Program-made: the position numbers and the translations under genes
Part shown: one piece after another, positions 4,441 through 9,541 of the stretch
Position numbering within the stretch: position 1 is the stretch's first letter
Layout of the letters: each line of letters begins with the position of its first letter
Notes under the pieces: generated by a model
Database searches by the model: none
What the model saw: the letters and a program-made list of their open reading frames with translations, nothing else
Told to the model about the DNA's origin: nothing
Source of the DNA: Halobacteriales archaeon SW_5_68_122
Lineage (GTDB): Archaea > Halobacteriota > Halobacteria > Halobacteriales > Haloarculaceae
Direction: 5' to 3'
NCBI GenBank assembly: GCA_003022815.1
Contig: PXSL01000081.1
Coordinates: forward strand, 1 to 9,541
Length of the DNA stretch: 9,541 nucleotides

Positions 4441-6027
4441 GTGCCTGAGGCGGCCGGTCCGACGAAAGTGACCGCGGGAGAGACGCCCGACGACACCGAC
4501 CTCGACGCCGTTGTCGTCGGCGCGGGGTTCTCCGGGCTGTACATGCTACACCGGCTCCGGGAGCTGGGCCTTTCGGTGCGCGTCTACGAGAAGGGCGCCG
4601 GCGTCGGCGGGACGTGGTACTGGAACCGCTACCCCGGCGCACGGTGCGATAGCGAGAGCCACATCTACTGTTACTCCTTCTCGGAGGACCTGCTCGAGGA
4701 GTGGGAATGGACCGAGCGCTACCCCGAAGGGCCGGAGATTCTCGAGTACCTGCGGTTCGCGGCCGACCGGCTGGACCTCCGGCGCGACATCGCCTTCGGG
4801 ACGGCGGTCACGGCGGCCGAGTACGACGAGGACGCGGGCACCTGGACCGTCGAGACCGACGACGGCGACGGCGTCGAGACGCGGTTCCTCGTCAGCGCCG
4901 TCGGCTGTCTCTCCGAGCCGTTCAAACCCGACTTCGACGGCCTCGAAACGTTCGACGGCGAGTGCTACCACACGGCCCGGTGGCCCCACGACGGGGTCAA
5001 CCTTGGGGGGAAGCGGGTCGGCGTCGTCGGCACCGGGTCGACCGGCATCCAGTTCATCTCCGCGACCGCACCGCGTGTGGGCCACCTGACGGTGTTCCAG
5101 CGGACGCCGAACTACGCCGTCCCCGCGCGGAACCGCCCGCTGGCCGACAACGAGTACGCCGAGATACGCGAGAACTACGGCGACATCTGGGAGCGGGCCC
5201 GCGACTCCCGGCTGGGGATGCCGTTCGAGCCGGACGAGAACTCCGCCCGGACCCTCTCGGAGGCGGAGATGCGGGAAATCCTCGAGAAGCGCTGGCAGCA
5301 GGGCGGCTTCCGGTTTCTCCACGCGTTCGAACCCGGCCACGTGCTGTCGAGCGCCGAGACCAACGAGTTCGTCTCCGAGTTCATCCGCGAGAAGATACGC
5401 GAGCGGGTCGACGACCCCGAGACCGCCGAGAAACTCGTCCCGACGGACCATCCGTACGGCGCGAAACGGCCACCGATGGACTACGACGACTACTACGGCA
5501 CGTACAACCGTGACGACGTCTCCCTGGTCGATGTCGACGCCGACCCGATAACCGAGGTGACCCCCGGCGGCGTCCGGACGACCGCCGGCCACCACGAACT
5601 CGACGTGCTGGTGTTCGCGACGGGGTTCGACGCGATGACGGGCGCGCTGCTGGCGATGGACATCCAGGGCCGCGGCGGCCTGACGCTGGCGGACAAGTGG
5701 GCTGACGGCCCCGTCACGTACCTCGGTCTCGGCGTCCACGGCTTCCCGAACCTCCTCACCATCACCGGCCCGCAGAGCCCATCCGTGCTGACCAATATGC
5801 CGATGGCCATCGAGCAGCACGTTGAGTGGATTGCCGACTGCATCTCCCACATGGACCGCGAGGGGTACGACCGCATCGAGCCGACCGCCGAATCCGAACG
5901 GCAGTGGGTCTCACAGACCAACGGCGGACTGGACATGTACCGCGATATCTGCGAGCGGGTCGCGGCGGACGGCTACGACGGGTTCGAACTCCGGCGCGCC
6001 GCCCAAGGAGCGGCAGTCGAACAGTAG
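4441..6027 (+). CDS. Flavin-containing Baeyer-Villiger monooxygenase
   Basis: The 528-residue protein has the full layout of a type I Baeyer-Villiger monooxygenase. The FAD-binding motif is VVVGAGFSG (GxGxxG at 27-32). GGTWYWNRYPGARCD (56-70) holds the conserved active-site Asp70. The fingerprint FxGxxxHxxxWP is present as FDGECYHTARWP (171-182). The NADPH-binding motif is GVVGTGSTG (197-202), followed by VFQRTPNY. Length agrees with cyclohexanone and phenylacetone monooxygenases (about 530-550). These cytosolic enzymes use NADPH and O2 to insert oxygen next to a carbonyl, turning ketones into esters or lactones. The substrate is unknown. The start is GTG with GGTGA upstream; the first 20 residues are a variable tail. 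It converges on the broken phosphoribosyltransferase-like gene, 8 bp apart. All visible motifs are intact. Confidence 0.92.
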   Translation: MPEAAGPTKVTAGETPDDTDLDAVVVGAGFSGLYMLHRLRELGLSVRVYEKGAGVGGTWYWNRYPGARCDSESHIYCYSFSEDLLEEWEWTERYPEGPEILEYLRFAADRLDLRRDIAFGTAVTAAEYDEDAGTWTVETDDGDGVETRFLVSAVGCLSEPFKPDFDGLETFDGECYHTARWPHDGVNLGGKRVGVVGTGSTGIQFISATAPRVGHLTVFQRTPNYAVPARNRPLADNEYAEIRENYGDIWERARDSRLGMPFEPDENSARTLSEAEMREILEKRWQQGGFRFLHAFEPGHVLSSAETNEFVSEFIREKIRERVDDPETAEKLVPTDHPYGAKRPPMDYDDYYGTYNRDDVSLVDVDADPITEVTPGGVRTTAGHHELDVLVFATGFDAMTGALLAMDIQGRGGLTLADKWADGPVTYLGLGVHGFPNLLTITGPQSPSVLTNMPMAIEQHVEWIADCISHMDREGYDRIEPTAESERQWVSQTNGGLDMYRDICERVAADGYDGFELRRAAQGAAVEQ

Positions 6028-6035
6028 TCCCGCGT

Positions 6036-7006
6036 TCAGAACGACCGCAGTTTCTCGAGTCGCTCGGCGGCCGCACCGCTCTCCAGCGCCTCCTGGGCCG
6101 ACTCGAGGCCGTCGCGGATGTCCTCGGCGTCCCCGGCGGCGTAAATGCGGAGCGCGGCGTTGACCGCGACGGCGTCGGCGAACTCGTCGTCGCGGTCGCC
6201 GGCGAGGACGGCCTCGGTCATCTCGGCCGAATCGGCCGCCACGTCGTCGACGCCGAGGTCCGCCTCCTCGAAGTCCATGCCGTACTCCGGCGTCTCGATG
6301 TCGAAGTCGTCCATCTCCTCGCCTTCCGACCAGACGGCCACCGTCGTCGACCCCGGCCGGACGTCGTCGTACCCTTCCATGCCCTGGAACATGACGACGC
6401 GGTCAACGTCGGCCGTCTCGCTCTCCCCGAGGGTGTCGATGATGCGCTTCGCGTACGGCAGGTGGTAGAACGACCCCAGATGGGTCGAGGCCTCGGCGGG
6501 GTTCGCAAGCGTCTCGATGGTGTTGACGAACGTCCGGACACCCATCCGGGCGCGGCGGTCGTCCAGCGCCTCGACGGCGGGCGCGAAGTCGGGCCGGTAG
6601 TAGAAGCCAAAGCCCACCTCGTCGGTCATGTCGGCAGACTCGGCGGGCGCGAGGTCCGTCCGGACGCCCAACTCGTCGAGGACGTGCTTGTAGGCGTCCT
6701 GGCGCTGTGTCGGCACGCGGTCGGCGGAGTGGGCGACGACGGGCGTGCCGGCGGCGGCGGCCACACGCCCTCGCTCATCACGTCGACGAAGGCGCCCAGC
6801 TCCTCGGGGGTGTTGCGCTTCCAGCGGTTGGCCAGCCAGAATGCCCCCAGCGTTGTCGGGTCCGGTTCGCCGTCGAGCACCCGGCGGAACGCCTCGGCGG
6901 CCTGCTCGCGGGTCATGTCGTCGGCGGACTTGTGCCCGGAGCCGACCACCTCCGTCATCAGCCGCTCCAGCGGCCACTCGCCGTAAGTCTCGGTCGCTTT
7001 CGCCAT
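6036..7006 (-). pseudogene. Anthranilate phosphoribosyltransferase-family protein, broken by an internal deletion
   Basis: The first 81 codons (7006-6764) read MAKATETYGEWPLERLMTEV, then GSGHKSADDMTREQAAEAF and VLDGEPDPTTLGAFWLANRW, ending FVDVMSEGV: the helical N-terminal domain of the TrpD family. The rest lies in another frame from 6764 to the stop at 6036: VAAAAGTPVVAHSADRVPTQ, then KHVLDELG and GFGFYYRPDFAPAVEALDDR and MGVRTFVNTIETLANP. Between SEGV and VAAAAGTP, homologues have roughly 30-40 residues containing the glycine-rich loop that binds phosphoribosyl pyrophosphate; these are absent. The junction is GTGTGGCC at about 6761-6766, as if joined at a short shared GTG, with loss of 3n+1 bases. 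Such proteins are related to TrpD of tryptophan synthesis, though this haloarchaeal subfamily may have another substrate. Without the loop the product should be inactive. A TTTTTGC box about 27 nt upstream is intact. Confidence 0.85.
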
Positions 7007-7029
7007 ACAGACGGTTCGGGGCGGCGAGG

Positions 7030-7036
7030 CAAAAAC
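7030..7036 (-). promoter_or_regulatory. TATA-like box of the phosphoribosyltransferase pseudogene
   Basis: The minus strand reads GTTTTTG, centred 27 nt before ATG 7006. The same core precedes the CHY gene at the same distance, so a leaderless transcript is expected. Confidence 0.45.
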
Positions 7037-7071
7037 GTCTCTCTTTCGGCGACGGTCGGACACCGGCATAA

Positions 7072-7146
7072 TGATTGCTGTCGCTGTGTAACGGTACGAC
7101 CCCCCCACGGTCGGGCGGTCGACCCGGTAACGACGTACAGCAATCA
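7072..7146. repeat. 10-bp inverted repeat just after the EEP stop codon
   Basis: TGATTGCTGT (7072-7081) and ACAGCAATCA (7137-7146) are perfect inverted copies with 55 bp between. A smaller dyad, GGTCG (7109-7113) with CGACC (7120-7124), sits inside. On the minus strand the structure starts 3 nt after the stop codon of the EEP-fold gene, so it would form a long stem-loop at the mRNA 3' end, upstream of the promoter of the broken gene. Termination, transcript stability, or the ends of a tiny element are possible; none can be shown here. Confidence 0.5.
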
Positions 7147-7149
7147 GTA

Positions 7150-8421
7150 TCAGTCCTCGCGGCGGCCCCACAGCTTCGCTCCGACCGCGGCGCCGCCGGC
7201 GAGAAGCGCCGCCAGCAGGCCCATCCCCGGTTGCGGTTCCGAACTCGCCGGCGGGATCGACTCCTCCGGGGTGCCGGTCGGGGTGGTGCTGTCGGCCGCC
7301 GTCGGGGACGGCGTCTGGACGGTCGGCGAGGCCGTCGCTGTCGAGGCGGCCAAGAGCGGGAACGAGGCGACGACGCCGGCGTGGTCCGACGGCCACACCC
7401 GGACCGTCTCGCCGCCGATATCGGCCGTGATGCGGTCGCCGGGCGCCTCGCCGACCCGTTCGACGGCCGTCGACCGACCGGCGCCGCAGTGAAGCACCGC
7501 GTCCACGCGCCGCGAGAGCGACGACGCCTCGTTTCGGAGGTCGGCCTCCTGACAGCAGGTCGGGCCCGCCGACCCGCCCCCGGTGGCCGCGCCGGCGTCC
7601 TTGAGGTCGGAGCGAAGCAGGTCGTATGCCTCCTCGCCGGGGACGCTGTTGAGGTCGCCGCCGACGGCGACCGGCCGATCGTCAGGTAGCGCCCCGAGCA
7701 GTTCCTCGGCTTGCGCGCGCCGGATCGGCGCCGACAGCGGTTCGAGGTGAGTGGTCACCGCGCGTGCGGTCCGGCCGCCGACGGCAACGTCGGCGCCGGC
7801 GTACCCGCGTCGGACCGCGAGGTCGATGTCCTCGATAGGCACGGGTACGCCGGCGTCGAACCGGGTTGCGACCAACGCGTCGGTCGGGAGGTCCGCCCGT
7901 ACGAGGACGGCCACCCGGTCGGTCAGCCGCAGGTCGACCGGGCCGTCCTCGCCGTCGGCCGGCACCTCGACGTCATTGGTCACGAGCGTCGCCCGGGGCT
8001 CGTAGGCGGCCCCCCGGGCCGACAGTGCCGCCGAGAGCCCCGACAGCAGGTCGGCCAGCACCTCGGAGGCGCCGGGGTCGTCAACCGCGTCGAACTCGCT
8101 CGGGTCGCGGGTCCGCACCAGCGCCGCTTCCTGGAGGCAGACCACGTCGGGCCCGGCGGCGGCTATCTCGCCGGCGATAGCGTCGAGACGGGCCGAGAAC
8201 GGGTGTTCGCGCAGGTCGGCGAGCAGCTCGCCGGCGACGGCGCGCAACCCCGCCCGGTCGTCCGCCCCGAACAGCCGGAACAGGTCGACGCCGACGTAGA
8301 GGTTCGCCGACAGCGCGCCGCCGGAGGCGGCGACGGCGGCACCGCGGAGGAGTCGCCGACGCGAGACGTGGTCGGCGTCGTTCGGGGCCATTCCGGCCCA
8401 TTCTTCGGGCGGCCGGGGCAT
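7150..8421 (-). CDS. Tat-exported, C-terminally anchored endonuclease/exonuclease/phosphatase-fold protein
   Basis: The 423-residue product has three parts. Residues 1-40 are a twin-arginine signal (SRRRLLRGAAVAASGGALSA, RR at 21-23). Residues 40-358 are an EEP (DNase I-like) fold: N40 in NLYVGVDL, E98 in CLQEA, H225 in TTHLEPL, GDLN with D256 and N258, RRVD at 304-307, and SDH at 345-347. These are the metal-binding and catalytic residues of the family, which cleaves phosphodiesters or phosphomonoesters in nucleic acids, lipids or inositols. Residues 359-397 are a Thr/Ser/Pro linker. PGM (398-400), a hydrophobic helix and an RR-rich end resemble a PGF-CTERM archaeosortase signal with Met for Phe. 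The catalytic core begins directly after the signal, with no spacer. ATG 8391 (MAPND) is an alternative start. It lies 69 bp downstream of the PH-domain gene and probably shares its transcript. Confidence 0.85.
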   Translation of the reverse strand: MPRPPEEWAGMAPNDADHVSRRRLLRGAAVAASGGALSANLYVGVDLFRLFGADDRAGLRAVAGELLADLREHPFSARLDAIAGEIAAAGPDVVCLQEAALVRTRDPSEFDAVDDPGASEVLADLLSGLSAALSARGAAYEPRATLVTNDVEVPADGEDGPVDLRLTDRVAVLVRADLPTDALVATRFDAGVPVPIEDIDLAVRRGYAGADVAVGGRTARAVTTHLEPLSAPIRRAQAEELLGALPDDRPVAVGGDLNSVPGEEAYDLLRSDLKDAGAATGGGSAGPTCCQEADLRNEASSLSRRVDAVLHCGAGRSTAVERVGEAPGDRITADIGGETVRVWPSDHAGVVASFPLLAASTATASPTVQTPSPTAADSTTPTGTPEESIPPASSEPQPGMGLLAALLAGGAAVGAKLWGRRED

Positions 8422-8490
8422 GAGCTTCGTGGTTCCCGGACCCCCTGGCGGTCCCGCCGCGGTGGCCCGGACCCGGCCGGCGACGGGACG

Positions 8491-9036
8491 CTACTCCCCG
8501 CGGACCCGGTCCAGCTGTCGGGCGATACGACCGTTGACGGCCTCGGGGTCGGTGACGTGACGGAACCGCAACTCGACGCCGCCGCCGCCGGCCGTCGAGA
8601 CGTGGACGGTCCCGTAGCCGAGGAGCCGCTGGACGGCGCTCTGCCGGAAGCCGCTGTCCTGGACCCGCTCGAGACGGAGGTTCCTGACCGACCGCGAGAA
8701 CAGCCCCCGCTTGCGGTACAGCTCCGAGGTCGTGATGAGGTACACGATGGCCCGGAACCGGAGGTACGTCACCACCCCGAGGACGACGCCCAAGAGTACG
8801 ACGGCGAGGCCGACCCCGACGAGTCCGAGTGGGACGGCCGAGAGCGTCGGCGGGTCGACGGCGGCGACGGCACCGGACCCGACGGCGACGACCGCGATGC
8901 CGACCACGACCAGGAGCGTCTCGCCCAGCAGTTCCTGTACAACCCGCGCGGTGCTGGGGCCGCCCCGCCAGACGACTGTCTCGTCGTCGGTGAGCGTCAC
9001 CCAGTCCGGAACCCCGCCAATCGACTCGCGGCTCAT
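8491..9036 (-). CDS. Membrane protein with bacterial PH domain (YdbS/YdbT type)
   Basis: The 181-residue protein starts with a short cytosolic part (MSRESIGGVPDWVTLTDDET; VVWRGGPS), then two hydrophobic segments at about 40-60 and 66-92. After that comes a bacterial PH domain of the YdbS/YdbT type: RAIVYLITTSELYRKRGLFS, then VRNLRLERVQDSGFRQSAVQ, then GYGTVHVSTAGGGGVELRF. This arrangement is common in small archaeal and bacterial membrane proteins whose role is poorly known; binding of lipids or membrane partners is possible. A TTTATG box centred about 27 nt before the ATG indicates a leaderless start and is the likely promoter for this gene and the EEP gene behind it. The promoter region of 103 bp is shared with the divergent AhbA/AhbB-like gene. 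Confidence 0.85.
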   Translation of the reverse strand: MSRESIGGVPDWVTLTDDETVVWRGGPSTARVVQELLGETLLVVVGIAVVAVGSGAVAAVDPPTLSAVPLGLVGVGLAVVLLGVVLGVVTYLRFRAIVYLITTSELYRKRGLFSRSVRNLRLERVQDSGFRQSAVQRLLGYGTVHVSTAGGGGVELRFRHVTDPEAVNGRIARQLDRVRGE

Positions 9037-9058
9037 CGGCGGATACTCCCGGTGCGGC

Positions 9059-9065
9059 CATAAAG
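9059..9065 (-). promoter_or_regulatory. TATA-like box of the PH-domain gene
   Basis: The minus strand reads CTTTATG, centred about 27 nt before ATG 9036, the leaderless spacing seen elsewhere in the window. Confidence 0.5.
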
Positions 9066-9110
9066 TCCCTTCGGCGGCCCGCGGACCGCTGCCGCCCGGA
9101 ACCGACGGAC

Positions 9111-9118
9111 CCTAATCC
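9111..9118 (+). promoter_or_regulatory. TATA-like box of the AhbA/AhbB-like gene
   Basis: CCTAATCC, the only AT-rich patch before the gene, is centred about 26 nt upstream of ATG 9140. Together with the PH-domain box it makes 9037-9139 a divergent promoter region. Confidence 0.4.
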
Positions 9119-9139
9119 CCGCGGTTCCTACGCGTGGCA

Positions 9140-9541
9140 ATGAGTTCGCCAGCGGCCGACGGCGACGACTGGCGGGCGGGACTGGACGAGGTCGACGCCG
9201 CGCTCGTCGACGGCTACCAGTCGGGCTTTCCCGTCGAGGAGCGGCCGTTCCGGTCGGTCGGCGCGGACCTGGGCGTCGAGGAGGCGGAGGCGCTGTCGCG
9301 GGTCCGCGACCTCCGGGAGCGGGGCGTGTTCCGGCGGTTCGGGGCCGTCCTCAACCCGCCGGTGATCGGCGCCTCAACGCTGGCGGCGGTGCAGGCCCCC
9401 GACGAGCGGTTCGACGACGTCGCCGAGATCATAAACGCCTATCCGCAGGTGAACCACAACTACCGGCGGGACCACGAGTGGAACACCTGGTTCGTCGTCA
9501 CCGCCGGGTCCCTGGAGCGGCGCGACGAGATTCTGGCCGAA
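9140..9541 (+). CDS. AsnC/Lrp-like siroheme decarboxylase subunit (AhbA/AhbB type), 3' truncated
   Basis: The 134 visible residues run off the right edge. Residues 15-65 form an AsnC-type winged helix (ALVDGYQSGFPVEERPFRSV, then LGVEEAEALSRVRDLRERG). The stretch VFRRFGAVLN (63-72) and, after an Asp-rich turn, INAYPQVNHNYRRDHEWNTW (98-117) are typical of the AhbA/AhbB (NirD/NirL-like) family rather than DNA-binding Lrp regulators. These proteins remove two acetate carboxyl groups from siroheme to give 12,18-didecarboxysiroheme, an early step in the archaeal route to haem, usually as a heterodimer. NHNYRR corresponds to the conserved HxYRR region near the substrate. Which subunit it is cannot be told from this part; a partner gene would be expected just beyond the edge. 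It diverges from the PH-domain gene. Confidence 0.8.
   Translation, partial: MSSPAADGDDWRAGLDEVDAALVDGYQSGFPVEERPFRSVGADLGVEEAEALSRVRDLRERGVFRRFGAVLNPPVIGASTLAAVQAPDERFDDVAEIINAYPQVNHNYRRDHEWNTWFVVTAGSLERRDEILAE

Noticed and set aside
4546..5850. A 434-residue minus-strand open frame opposite the monooxygenase
   Set aside because: It is the antisense shadow of a gene whose plus-strand protein has all family motifs; long antisense frames are common at this GC content.
8081..9061. A 326-residue minus-strand frame overlapping the PH-domain and EEP genes
   Set aside because: Arg-rich out-of-frame reading of both genes.
7711..9063. A 450-residue plus-strand open frame opposite the EEP and PH-domain genes
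   Set aside because: Low-complexity Arg/Gly/Pro/Asp translation spanning two genes and their gap; no domain.

Overview
The window looks like chromosome of a haloarchaeon (class Halobacteria). The base composition is very GC-rich. The proteins are acidic, with many Asp and Glu and few Lys. One exported protein has a twin-arginine signal and an archaeosortase-type C-terminus. Most starts have an AT-rich box about 27 nt upstream and almost no leader. The last gene resembles the siroheme decarboxylase (AhbA/AhbB) family of the archaeal haem pathway. No tRNA, rRNA, CRISPR array or complete insertion sequence is visible.

Layout. At the left edge is the start of a small zinc-finger gene (minus strand). 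Then comes about 1 kb without a credible gene (125-1143), filled from about 268 to 972 with a dense series of hairpins. Most have 8-13 bp stems closed by exactly three loop bases, and almost every stem sequence is different. Next are a CHY zinc-finger gene and a Nudix hydrolase gene (plus), meeting an acyl-reductase-like SDR gene (minus) tail to tail. A cyclophilin gene (minus) follows, broken by an out-of-frame internal deletion. Positions 3809-4440 hold debris: a fragment like the C-terminus of S-adenosylhomocysteine hydrolase and the two ends of a lost Tat-exported protein. A Baeyer-Villiger monooxygenase gene (plus) is intact. It converges on a gene of the anthranilate phosphoribosyltransferase family (minus), also broken by an out-of-frame internal deletion. 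Then come, on the minus strand, a membrane PH-domain gene followed by a secreted endonuclease/exonuclease/phosphatase-fold gene, probably co-transcribed. Divergent from them is the truncated AhbA/AhbB-like gene at the right edge.

How it fits together. The intact genes do not form one obvious pathway. Zinc-binding CHY protein plus Nudix, and PH-domain plus exported EEP protein, are the likely functional pairs; SDR and monooxygenase may both act on carbonyl or acyl compounds. Two genes deleted out of frame at very short sequence repeats, plus gene fragments nearby, suggest an accessory region in decay, unless the deletions are assembly errors. The most unusual structure is the hairpin array. 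It includes a 15-bp sequence that reads like the empty version of a site elsewhere interrupted by a 43-bp twin-hairpin segment between 5-bp direct repeats.
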